Positions 1 to 8,987 of a stretch of DNA of 12,019 nucleotides are shown here, piece by piece. A program made the position numbers and the translations under genes. Position 1 is the stretch's first letter. Every line of letters begins with the position of its first letter. This stretch comes from Acanthaster planci (lineage: Eukaryota; Echinodermata; Asteroidea; Valvatida; Acanthasteridae): the NCBI RefSeq assembly GCF_001949145.1, contig NW_019091558.1:356725-368743 (forward strand). The letters run 5' to 3'. The notes beneath the pieces are model-generated. The model was not told the DNA's origin, made no database searches, and saw nothing but the letters and a program-made list of their open reading frames with translations.

Positions 1-779
1 GCACACCAGACCGCATCGCGTCCTTGGCCCCGCACGCCGACAGGTACAGCACGCTCTACGCCGGTCCAGCTAACAAACCTCCGCCTGGCTCAGCACACCC
101 GCGTCGGCCCGGCCAACACACGCCGCCTGGCTGTTGGTTGGCAACCCCGTACACCACCGCAGTACCTCGGCGTTGCACACTACCGCACAGCTTGAAGTCT
201 CCCGGCTCGCAATTGGAAAATCAACCGTCAAAATCAACAGCACCAGCGTCCAACCTGCATCACCACCACCCCATCCGTGTTACCAAAAACTGTAGTATGT
301 AGTAGAGCCGGGGTATCAATTGTCTCTTGACAGACGAACAGATGCCCTGAGACACGGCTGTCTGATTTTGATGATTTTGGCATTTATTCCAGCTCTCCCA
401 AAATTTGAGTAGACTTCCAGTCAGTCACAGCAGGTACAGGTAATAAATGATGTGAAAGTGATGAGTGTCCCCCCTGATTCAAGAATTATCCCCTGGCAAA
501 CATACAGTGGTGAGTCTCCCCTCGTGACACTCAGGGCGCCATGTCGTTTTCCAGTGTTAGCAACACGTAACAACAACCCAACTCCCCCAAACGACAACTT
601 TTTACGTACGTTCCAACGGAAGACCCCAATTCTATTGTTCTCCCTGACCCGAGGTCACACACCGTCTTCCCAGATACAAGGTCTATTTTAAGAACATACA
701 TACAGATACCAGGTACTCAATTTAGAACAACGGAGCACCCTCTCGTGATATAAATACAATTTACCAACGAGTTCAATAG
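1..779. other. Intergenic stretch with GC-rich start and ~42-bp duplicated unit
   Basis: No convincing gene. The first ~250 bases are clearly more GC-rich than the rest of the window. Bases 63-90 and 105-132 are diverged copies of one unit ending in CCGCCTGGCT (81-90 and 123-132), so this is probably the edge of a minisatellite. An open frame at 24-302 is low in complexity (Pro/Ser/His-rich) and is better explained by the GC bias. From 300 to 779 the composition changes to AT-rich. I see no repeat, RNA gene or coding signal there. Confidence 0.5.
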
Positions 780-1040
780 TCAAATGTGTACGTGCTTAAT
801 ACTGAAACTTATTTGTTGCTGAAACCCTTCCGCTACAATAAAAAAAATAAACAAGCTGCATTGGTTCACGTGAGTACCTTCTTTAATCATGGGTTCTGAA
901 ATGTATAATTTACTCGGGTCGAAAGGACCGTAGGTAACATTTGGATCGCAGTTGGCGGCATTGAGACGCTCGTGGTCGTGAGTTACGATATATACTTGGA
1001 CATGGTTATGATTTCCGGCTTTGCCATTAATTTTTCTCAT
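780..1040 (-). pseudogene. Truncated 5' fragment of cassette gene 2 (left copy)
   Basis: The frame opens with MRKI and carries an HERLNAANCDPNVTYGPFDP block. It matches the start of the plus-strand gene at 9719 (HERLNADNCDPNVTYGPFDP) almost residue for residue to about codon 56 (KEGT, near base 873). After that the two copies share nothing and the frame runs on into a phenylalanine-rich tail that looks like host sequence, so this is a truncated copy. It starts 2 nt after the stop of the cysteine-rich gene at 1043, the same spacing as in the right copy. The second ATG used in frame by the right copy is out of frame here, while the first ATG is shared, which favours the first ATG as the original start. 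I do not recognise the family. Confidence 0.7.
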
Positions 1041-1042
1041 TT

Positions 1043-1595
1043 TTATTCGGCCGCGTTTATTAACTTGGGCAGGATTTCTTCTTTTATTAAATTTTCAACG
1101 TCAACGTCGTATTCAATTATCAATCCAATTTTAAATAAATCGGAATCGAGTTTTGTCGCTGAATCGGGCAGTGAATCGTTTTCCCGCGCGTACAGCAGCT
1201 TTTTATGCTTGCCGTTTACGAGTACCGCGTGATCCATTCCTTCCAACTCGGTACAATTTACGCAGCAAGACTCATAGGTGCAACCAAACTCTCTACACAA
1301 ATCATGCACTCGTAAAAATCTCTGCAACTGTCCAAACGCTTGAAGTTTGGCAGTCGTATGAATTTAAACAATATACGCAATTTATACACCTGCCGCAATT
1401 GTCGCAAGTGGAGCAGTTATTACATCTGGCGCAGTCGTTGCATTTGTGACAGTCGTGGCACTCTTTACAAACGGGGGATTTGCATAAACGGTTAGAATTT
1501 AAACAGCGCAGACAATTGTACGAATCTATCAAGTCAATTGAATTCCTCGTGTCTTTGCAAAAATAACCATTCACGTTTGTTTTACGGTTTATCAT
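1043..1595 (-). pseudogene. Cysteine-triplet-repeat protein gene, left copy, frameshifted
   Basis: The N-terminal half (1595-1302) has cysteines at exactly every third residue from about residue 43 to 76 (12 in a row), for example KECHDCHKCNDCARC. The frame is lost around 1336, where this copy lacks one base relative to the right-hand copy. The second half then stays open in another frame (1327-1043) and contains HAVLVNGKHKKLLYAREND and KIGLIIEYDVDVENLI, both matched in the right copy. The intact ancestor would be about 180 residues with two regions: the cysteine solenoid or metal-binding repeat, and a non-cysteine C-terminal domain. No signal peptide or membrane segment is visible. Metal binding or a disulfide-stacked structure is inferred from the spacing alone. 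A 1-nt assembly error instead of a real mutation cannot be excluded. Confidence 0.8.
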
Positions 1596-1635
1596 GTTTT
1601 TATTATATTTGTCTCGTTACTATTTATTTTTTATT

Positions 1636-1863
1636 TTAAACAGCGCATAAATCGTTGGGAATAAATATTTCATTCGGCTTGTAAACTTCTTTGCAAGTCT
1701 TAGTCTTTCTCACTAAACAAATGTGGTGCCTTTGATTTTGCACATCTAGCTTTGCCTGCGCAATTAAATCTCGTTGCGATTCGTAGCCGTTGGCAATTAA
1801 TCACGCCGTGTGAACGGCGACTAATTTAACGTATTCAAATTAAGTGACTAGAGTTAGAGTCAT
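1636..1863 (-). pseudogene. Small unrecognised gene upstream of left cysteine-rich gene, two in-frame stops
   Basis: Read on the minus strand, a frame starts at ATG (1863-1861) and runs 75 codons to TAA (1638-1636). It is interrupted by TAA at 1842-1840 (codon 8) and TGA at 1803-1801 (codon 21). The uninterrupted last 54 codons look coding: ESQRDLIAQAKLDVQNQRHH, then a Lys/Arg/Thr stretch with KTCKEVYKPNE and a short IPND tail. It ends about 40 bp before the start of the cysteine-rich gene and is co-directional with it, so it probably belongs to the same cassette. The right copy has no equivalent just upstream of its cysteine-rich gene. A TATA-like TTTTATAAAA at about 1869-1878 lies immediately 5' of the ATG, which is too close for a normal start, so the real N-terminus may differ. 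Family unknown; the coding claim rests on amino-acid composition and position. Confidence 0.45.
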
Positions 1864-1931
1864 TTGATTTTATAAAATCGCTGAGAAATTTTTAAGTTTC
1901 CCAGGCGCTTCCAGAGTTGAGCTACGGCGGT

Positions 1932-2024
1932 GGAAAGTCCCTGGGGAAGTCCCGCTTTTGTGTGTTCGAGGCTCCGAGGTTGCCGGTTTGGGAAGTCGGG
2001 TCAAGGGGTTTTGGGGGAAGTCCC
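1932..2024 (-). promoter_or_regulatory. Cluster of three NF-kappaB-type sites upstream of left cassette
   Basis: Read on the minus strand, the region contains GGGACTTTCC (1941-1932), which is the classical kappaB decamer, and GGGACTTCCC twice (1953-1944 and 2024-2015). A degenerate copy GGGAAGTCGG lies at 1990-1999 on the plus strand. The local sequence is G/C-rich within an AT-rich neighbourhood. It sits about 70-160 bp upstream of the small minus-strand gene at 1863. It could equally serve the doubtful plus-strand ORF at 2157, because such sites work in both directions. Motif matches only; function is inferred. Confidence 0.4.
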
Positions 2025-2156
2025 AGCTGGTTTAAAATGAGGAAAAGAGGGGCTGGGAGGTGAACTCTCCCTCCTTTACTACTCCGTCTCAGGCTTCAAC
2101 TGTTCAATCCCCCGCGATACAAACACGCAGGGCGGCATGACGGGCAAACGACGGCG

Positions 2157-2303
2157 ATGTCCCTCTCGCTAAGTACCACGAATTTTGCAGATTGTCACCT
2201 TATTGCTCAGTATGCCCGCCGCAATGATGGACTAGAAATCGGACAAACACTGAAATGCATCTGGCGTGAGGTTTTGCATCAAGAGGCTGTACAGCCAACC
2301 TAA
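2157..2303 (+). CDS. Doubtful 48-residue ORF, divergent from left cassette
   Basis: ATG at 2157 opens a 48-codon frame ending in TAA (2301-2303). The residues after the first ten are well mixed and protein-like: TTNFADCHLIAQYARRND, then a GLEIGQTLKCIWREVLHQEA block. The same frame is open upstream to a TGA near 2060. It lies on the other side of the kappaB-type cluster from the minus-strand cassette, so it could be a small divergently transcribed gene or an exon remnant. Nothing in it is recognised, and at this length chance is a real alternative. Confidence 0.2.
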   Translation: MSLSLSTTNFADCHLIAQYARRNDGLEIGQTLKCIWREVLHQEAVQPT

Positions 2304-3110
2304 AAGAGCATTTTTCCCGCGAACAATCTTGGACTGTCTGCGCCATTGTGTTTAATTTTGTTCGGTGGGGTGCGCTACTGTCTTCCATATCTGCTATTCA
2401 GTGTACTCTGAGTCTTCTCAGAGTACACTGAATACAGTCAGTTATCGGGCGCAGTCTCCAAAGAAGCAGACTATTTATCTGGTATTATGAATAAATGTAC
2501 GTAGAATTAACATCACTCAAACTACAGTATGGCGGTCAACAATCACTATGGGAAAGAGGTTGCCTTTTTGCAACTCCGTAATTAGTCTGGTTCTCTGCCC
2601 AAAGATTCCCTGAACGAAATCTTAGATCAGGTATCACCCGCGGAAATAAATAGATCATGACGCAAGATATGAGGGAGGGGGATACCAGGGGAGCCACTTT
2701 CTCCAATATATTCCTATTTCGTTTTTTTCTAAATACCTGTACACGGTTAAAACACCGCATAATGATCCATACCTTGATAAAGGTAATTATTTCCGTTGTG
2801 TGGAACAAGTCCAAATATGTCATCTACTACCTTAAACTGCCTTTAAATGTCGACAGCGTACACCTGTGTACCCTGGACATTTCAAAAGTTATGGGTAAAG
2901 ACGCGGTCAGAAATACCCAAACATGAAAGATACTTTGGAATATATAGCCTTTGGAATCTTCAAGATTTAGGGGGGGGGTTCTTCTTTTTCGGCCCAAACA
3001 CGATAGACTTTGCACACGTTTTTTCTGTGCACGACTTTTGCCAATAATCCTTGTCGCACAGCATTCAAGGTTGGCATAGGCATAGTCATTATTGCGTAGA
3101 TGTATGCTAA
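2304..3110. other. Intergenic DNA, no supported gene
   Basis: Apart from the palindrome at 2395-2434, I find nothing functional. Short open frames occur on both strands around 2536-2926 but they overlap each other and lack protein-like composition. A G9 homopolymer lies at 2970-2978. From about 3005 the sequence starts to resemble repeat family B (CTTTGCACACGTTTT). Confidence 0.5.
2395..2434. repeat. Perfect 18-bp inverted repeat with 4-nt loop
   Basis: The arms 2395-2412 and 2417-2434 are exact reverse complements around the loop TCTT; the core arm is ATTCAGTGTACTCTGAG. A fresh, mismatch-free palindrome of this length stands out among the decayed repeats nearby. It could be the remnant of a foldback element, two head-to-head transposon ends, or a structured RNA. 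No repeated arms or target-site duplications were seen elsewhere in the window. Confidence 0.85.
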
Positions 3111-5261
3111 AACTTGACGTCATGATGACGTCATCAACTGATTTATTATTGATTTTTAAATATTTATTTCAGCACATTCACTTTGCGCACGTTTTCAAGG
3201 CACTTTTTCGGTACTTTAGTAACCCTTGATCGTCCTAAAAGTTACAGCATGCACTGACTATAAAATGAAAGTAATACTGCAATATATACGTCACGATGAC
3301 GTCATCACGTGATTTGATATTAAATATTGAATATTTAAATAATCCGTTAAATCTATAAAAATCCATATAAAATCAACTGTAGCCTTCCGCAACATTCTGT
3401 ATGCAGCACGTGGCATGATAAAATGTGGTCGTGAATTTATCTCGTGTTGGTCAAATCATGCGACCCTTCATTCCGGTCGAAACCGGAAGTGGTCGTATTG
3501 TTTATAAATGGTAATAGGTATCAAGTTGGTTTCAACGGTGCTAATCTGTTGGGGTATAGTATTCCTAAAATCATCTATTGATGACGTCACCTCAACAAAC
3601 AATTGTTGAGCGCCCTTTAGCGACAGGTTAAACATTACGAAAAATTCATTTTGAATTGTCCGTGGGGAAGTTTGTCTGAATCGCCAGGAAAATTATGTAG
3701 ATGACCAACTTCACCAAGTCAACACGTGTGTGAAGTTTGAAGCTGATGACGTCATCAGACCGGAAGTTACAATAAAGACGTATTTTATTCTTCAAAATTC
3801 GGTAAAAAATCTACCGTAAGCGATAAAAGCGTGATTTTTGCACGAGATGACAGCTAAAACATTGGAGTCAGGTGCATGAAGTGCATAACTGGTGTACTTT
3901 TTCACACACGTGAAGTGCCGCCGACAAAAACCCACTAAAATATAAATTGCCAACTCGAAAATCTCATTAGCATGTTGTGCATACGCTACTGTGTGTGTGT
4001 GGCCGTGGACGCCCAATATCTGCCTGCAACAAAGACGGCGCACAGTGCGAAGGGCATTATACTCGGGACTTGGCAAAATGCCGACCACGTGCTGCCGAGA
4101 GCATATCCATTATATGTAACGCCAAAAGAGCGAATGTTTAAGATATCTAATATGTGCCTTTCTCTCGATAAGTAGAATGTTTTGTATTGTATATTGTTTT
4201 GTACATGTCTTATTGGGTTGAAACCTTGCAGGCACTTAGGAAGGGAAGGTTTACTCACGGAAATTGACCTCACGTGATGACAATGCCATCAGCAGACGAG
4301 TGACATGACATTAAATGGTGCCTCATTTAAAGTACTGTGTCTCCTGAAGCAGATATCCTATTGCGTTCAAATCTTGCAGATGTCGTGAAAAGGGATTGCT
4401 TTAGAAAAATATTGACCTTATGTGATGAAGACGTCATCAGGAGACCCAAAACCCCTTTGTTTTGTACGTTTTTTTGTCGCCGCAACTTTGGTGCTTTTAC
4501 AAATTTGGATCTTCATCAAACTGATACCAATGAAGAACCCTCATGCACAAATAGTCTAAGAAACATGACGTCTTGATGGTGTCATCACGTGATTTATTAT
4601 TGATTTTTCATTATTTATTTTAGCCCATTGACTTTGTACACGTTTTCTAGGCACAATTTCGGATACTTTGCGATCCTCAATCGTCATCAAAGTTAGAGCC
4701 GCGAAAACCATGATGCAAAATCATTGCCTAAATAATGACGTCAATTAATGATGTATTAACTTATTTTTTATTGAGTTTTGAGCATTTATTTTCCCCATAG
4801 GTTTTGTACACGTTTTTCAACAGCCAGAACAGCGTTGACTTTGACCGCTTCAGAAAATGACACTTGGTACAAGCAAAGACCATCAGCATAGATAAATCTA
4901 GAAGCATGCATGTCACTTTGGCATCAAAATTCGACGGGGATGAGGCAAAGAAGTACGAAGTGATTTAAATTAAGCATTCGCATTTGCAATAGCTATTCAT
5001 GAAATCATTCGTTGCCCATTATTCTTTAAAATATGCAAGGGAAACATACTGTATTCATATCTGAGATTGCAATTTAGGTCATCTGATTCCAGACAGATAT
5101 TGAAGAGATGTTGATTTGTTGTTTTGCGTACAAATTAAAATGAACTGAAAGTCTACACTTTGTGGAGTCTCTTGTCTGTTAAATTTGTATGTGTATTATG
5201 AAAAGAGGCCTTGATAGATGTCATCATTGTGTATCGTGTCAGTCATTAAGACTGCCAGTAA

Positions 5262-5915
5262 CGGAAGTGTTATAGACGAAAATTGACCTGTGATAATCAC
5301 GTCATTAGATGTCACGTGACATTCTCTTTGAAGCCCTATATCTCCACACGTACATGTTCCAGCGGGTTGATACTTAGCAGATATCTGAAAGGGGATGTCT
5401 AATAGACAAAAATTGACCTCATTGGATGATGACGTCATCAGTTGACAAGTCACGCGACATGATAGGTGCATCATTTAAAGCCCTATATCTCTTGAAGTAC
5501 ATATACCTGCGGGTTGACACTTTGCAGATACCTGGAAGGGGATGTGTGATAGATGAAAAATAACCTCATGATATCATAACATCATCACTTGACAAGTCAA
5601 GTGACATTAAAGGTGCATCATTAAAACCCTATATCTCCAAAAGTACATGTCCCAACGGATTGAAAATTAACAGACATTTAGAAAGGGGATGTGTGATAGA
5701 CAAAAATTGACCTCATGGGCTGATGACGTCATCAGTAGACAAGTTGAGTGACATTAAAGGTGCATCCCTTCAAGCCCCATATCTTATAAAATAAAGGTTC
5801 CAGCAGATAGAAACCATGCAGATATCTGGATGGGCATGTGTAATAGACGAAAATTGACCTAATGGGGTGATGACATCTTCAATTGACAAGTCAAGTGATG
5901 TGAAAGGTGCTCAAG
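5262..5915 (+). repeat. Tandem array of ~147-bp A units
   Basis: The phrase GAC(G/A)AAAATTGACCT or a close variant recurs at 5275, 5405, 5552, 5699 and 5846, and CCCTATATCT or a close variant at 5334, 5481, 5627 and 5775. Both markers give a period of 146-148 bp (130 for the first step). Each unit also carries a GATATCTGGAAGGGGATGTG segment, a TGACGTCA-like palindrome (perfect in two units) and TGACATTAAAGGTGCATC. Related but isolated pairs of units lie at about 4205-4450 and 6300-6550, also spaced 147-148 bp. Copies are diverged, so the array is not young. The period is close to nucleosome core length. Confidence 0.8.
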
Positions 5916-6754
5916 ACTATTATGAGAACGAAAAAGAAAGCGTGTATTCTACAGTCTGTTATTTGATTTGAAATATGGCTAAGGGTCCGACTATGAAGTA
6001 ATATTTCATTACAATTGTTCAGATTAAGCGCAAATCACGTGACATGAACTTAAAAAAAACAGTGTTTTGCAAATGAGTTTATGGCCCATTGACTTTGTAC
6101 ACGATTTCAAGCCACAATTTTGCTAACTTTGCGATGTTTGATCGTTGAAAAAGTGATAGTCAACAAAGGCCCTGTGGAAGATGTATTGAAAATGAATTAC
6201 GTCATTGCCTTATTTTGTATTGATTTTTGAATATTTCATTTTTCCCTGCAGGTTTTGTACACGCTTTTTGACGGCATGAAATCTATAAACTTCAAAGCCT
6301 TTTCTCTCCTAAAGGACACGTCCTATCTGGTTGAATTTTTGCAGATAACTAAAAAGGAAAGTGTTACAGGCGAATGTAGACATCCTGTGCTGATGGCACG
6401 ATCAGGGAAGTAGTCACGTGACCTTAAATGTGCACTCTTTAGGGCCGAATATCTCCTGAAGTAGATGTCCCATCAGGTTCAAATTTTGCAGATATCTTGA
6501 AAAGGGAGTGCTCTAGAAGAATATGAACCTGATGTGATGATGACGTCATCGATGTGGAATTAAATAACATTTTATTTAAAGGACGTTATTTCCTGAAGTA
6601 CATGCCTGATATTCTGCTGAAAACTTGAATCCAATTGGTCATAATGACAGACTTACGCCATCACGATTGTGCCGTAGATTGATTTTTCAACTTAAGAAAG
6701 AGATGCAAAAAAAGCCCTCTGTTCTGTTGGCAAACACACAGATGACCTCTAGTT

Positions 6755-6964
6755 AGCTGTTTCGGCAAGCCTACTGAAACAGCTATTGCTTTTCTGATTA
6801 TTAATTATTTCGCCAAGAGCCGGAAAAGCTTTTGTTTTCGTTAGTATTTGTTTTTTTTTTTAGCTCTTTCGGCAAGAGCCAGAACAGCTCTTGTTTCCGT
6901 TAAAAATGTTTTACTTCTTTTTTTTCTTTTTTTTTAGCTGTTTTGGCAGTCGGCCGAAACAGCT
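6755..6964 (+). repeat. Four T-tract-separated short hairpins (AGCTGTTTCGGC family)
   Basis: Near-palindromic units based on AGCTGTTTCGGC ... GCCGAAACAGCT lie at 6755-6784, about 6807-6830, 6862-6889 and 6936-6964. Each is followed by (A/C)TTG or TTTG and T-rich sequence that can reach ten T in a row. Spacing is 50-75 bp. Each unit can fold into a stem with about 8-12 pairs. This is probably a simple hairpin-type repetitive element; no coding is present. Confidence 0.7.
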
Positions 6965-7405
6965 ATTGTTTTCCTTCTTTTTTTTTCAAACTCGGCAGGT
7001 AGTTAAACAATCATTCAAGAACGGTCCTCGAAGAAGTTCACAATGACAACTTAATCAGTTTATTTTATATTGATTTTTGAATTATTAATTTCTCCCATAG
7101 ACTTTGCACACAGATTTGTGTAGTTTTCGGACTGTCCTATATCAGGTTATGAGGGCGGTTTCAATTTTCAACAAACTGTCCTATATTGAAATATACGTGG
7201 CGTTGGTGCACATTATAGGGTTTGTACCCAAATTGTCCAGCATAATGCGTGAGCAGCTTGCAAATTCGACCGAGAATTACTACCAGAACGAAAGAGAAAA
7301 CAGACTAAATTTTCCATCCTGTTCGATTGCAAATAAGAGTCAGATTATCAAATAATATTTCATAATTTTTTCCAGTTAAGACACAAATCACGTGACATGA
7401 ACCGA

Positions 7406-8300
7406 TTGACAACTGTGTACAAAACATATGGGTGGTCTTGTAAAAAAGTACAAACAAAAGAGGTTCCTCTTCAATAGGGGGTCCCCAGTTGCAGGCAAAT
7501 TACACACTTCACTGTGTGTGTGTGTGTTTTTTTTTTGGCTCTTGGCAAAAATTGATCAAAATCGCCCAACCAAGGCAGCAAAGAAATCGTGGCGAAAATG
7601 TGACGTCATAGGACCGGCTCGACTTTGCAGACCAGAATGTACAAGAAAGTAACTCGCAGTGCATGATGAAAACAAAAACAAAACAACTTTGACGAAGTAG
7701 GCTTCCCTGTATCCATTGACAAAAAAAAATCCAAAATTACTGAAACACACAACAAAACAAAATCCAAAATTAGTCAGTGTTTTGTTGTTGATCCTCTGGG
7801 TCGCCGCCATTTCCCGTGGCCAAAAGCCTTGAGTTGGGAAGTCTCTTCCGGAGTGTATATCGATTAAAACTAATAAAGCAATATTTCTTGTGCCTCATCC
7901 CACTCCTCCAATGTCGCATTTTTTGTCAAATGAATAAGATGATGATCATGATCGGAAAACGCATAGAAGAGGGACAAAGAAGGAGTTGCAATTCAAAGTG
8001 GTTAATGGTGGTCGCCACCGAGTAAGACGAGTTTAAAACATACGAAAAAAGCCGATAACTGCCTGCATCTTAGCCGGACAAGTGGGACCTAGCAATACTT
8101 AATTGCTTACAATTAAGTATAAATTATCGATGTGACCAGGAAATAGAGAGAGAAAAATTCCTGATATGAGACTTACTTTTGGCATCGTAAATGATTTGTT
8201 TTCAATGTTGATACACTTGTTCCCATTATCCACGCAAAGTTTGTCATTTTATTCTCCTCCGAAGTAGTATTGTAAATGAGAGAGCTGGACCAACCGTTTT
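7406..8300. other. Intergenic DNA with microsatellite and short palindrome
   Basis: A (TG)n tract followed by a run of T lies at about 7513-7536. A perfect 11-bp inverted repeat ATACTTAATTG with a 4-nt loop lies at 8095-8120. The palindrome TGACGTCA occurs once more at 7601-7608. Open frames here (7428-7652, 7556-7810 on the minus strand, 7816-8025) overlap low-complexity sequence and do not look like proteins. I see no RNA gene. Confidence 0.45.
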
Positions 8301-8307
8301 ACTCTTT

Positions 8308-8391
8308 GGAAATTCCCAATTCCCACAAACAATTCTACTTCTTGGAATTCCTCCAAACTGAATTTGGGGAATCCCCAAAAGTGGAAATCCC
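8308..8391. promoter_or_regulatory. kappaB-like motif cluster
   Basis: The stretch contains GGAAATTCCC (8308-8317, reverse complement GGGAATTTCC), the palindrome GGAATTCC (8344-8351), GGGGAATCCCC (8366-8376) and GGAAATCCC (8383-8391, reverse complement GGGATTTCC). Four related motifs in 84 bp in an AT-rich area is unusual. The cluster lies about 800 bp upstream of the right-hand cysteine-rich gene and partly inside the first copy of the direct repeat at 8325. Binding is inferred from motif shape only, and simple GGAAT-type repetition is an alternative. Confidence 0.3.
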
Positions 8392-8852
8392 AACCCCTTA
8401 AGTAATTCCCACAACTCCAAATCCAAAAAGGCCGCCCCAACAAAGCTTATGTCGCAAGCTTTCCTCACGGCCTATTATGTCGCAAGCGCAGGAACGACCA
8501 CTAAATGCAGAATAATATATTAATAGTATGATATTTAAATAATAAAGTATATTATTAACAAGTATGTCAACGACTCGAGAAACAAAACAGTGCCAACGAT
8601 GCCATTGATGTAAACCAATTACTGAATTGAAACAAATAATTAAAACAAAGAAACACTTAAAATTTTGTAATGCTTGTAAAGAATAAATTAACAAGTGGTG
8701 AAAGTGCCAACATAAAAAAGACAAGAATAAATGTCCTGAGATTCCAACAAACAATTCTACTTTTTGGACGTTTCCAACCATTGGTTTTGCAAGCTTTCCC
8801 CACGGCCTATTATATCGCAAGCGCGGGAACGATAAATAAATGCAGAATGATA
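8325..8852 (+). repeat. Two-copy direct repeat (8325-8516 and 8748-8852)
   Basis: ACAAACAATTCTACTTCTTGG (one T/C change between copies) occurs at 8325 and 8748. A ~63-bp block starting GCAAGCTTTCC(T/C)CACGG occurs at 8454-8516 and 8789-8852, followed in both by TAAATGCAGAATRATA. The two shared blocks lie ~129 bp apart in the first copy and ~41 bp apart in the second, so one copy has an indel. This could be a tandem duplication, or the ends of a decayed non-autonomous element; no terminal TG/CA or target duplication is evident. Confidence 0.7.
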
Positions 8853-8987
8853 GTATATAATAGTAATATAGTAAATAGTATTTATAAAACGATGACGGAT
8901 CAAGAGATTCATGAATTAACCGGTAGTAGTAGGGAATAGCCGATTCTGGAGTACCTCCCCTTTCCTCCCCTTTCACCCACACGCGCC

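Larger units (their letters stand above)
3110..7405. repeat. Mosaic of diverged repeat families A, B and C, rich in CRE and E-box palindromes
   Basis: Three interspersed sequence families recur here. A is a ~147-bp unit around a GACxAAAATTGACCTCAT core. B is about 110 bp around ATTGATTTTTxAATATTTAT then GACTTTGTACACGTTTTC, seen near 3140-3250, 4590-4700, 4755-4830, 6075-6170, 6210-6290 and 7055-7140. C is about 140 bp and ends in AATCACGTGACATGAAC, seen at about 5910-6050 and 7260-7405. The perfect palindrome TGACGTCA occurs ten times between 3115 and 7608 (starts 3115, 3126, 3297, 3582, 3747, 4736, 5430, 5724, 6541, 7601), often as TGATGACGTCATCA. TCACGTGA occurs at least seven times. No coding frame is supported. 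This looks like an old repetitive region rather than a single element. Confidence 0.75.

Noticed and set aside
24-302. 92-codon open frame in the GC-rich block
   Set aside because: It has no ATG at its start, is low in complexity and rich in Pro/Ser/His, and follows the 42-bp duplicated unit; not supported as a gene.
2536-2926. Overlapping 95- and 89-codon frames on opposite strands
   Set aside because: No protein-like pattern or neighbour support, and both strands are equally open over the same bases.
3792-4576. Several 67-98-codon open frames on both strands in the repeat region
   Set aside because: They overlap each other and lie inside diverged repeat copies that contain stops in the other copies, so they are not coding.
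5262-5915. CRISPR-like array
   Set aside because: The whole ~147-bp unit is repeated and diverged; there are no short identical repeats separated by unique spacers, and the context is eukaryotic.
7513-7536. Possible promoter or regulatory T-tract
   Set aside because: It is a simple TG microsatellite followed by T residues, with no gene nearby.
8325-8852. Pair of long terminal repeats of a retroelement
   Set aside because: Copies are unequal in length, only ~400 bp apart, with no internal coding, primer-binding site or TG/CA ends visible.
8398-8982. 194-residue open frame on the minus strand
   Set aside because: It runs across both copies of the direct repeat and AT-rich tracts (Tyr/Ile/Leu runs from TATAATA-type DNA). 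It has no recognisable domain and its composition follows the base bias, so chance is the better explanation.
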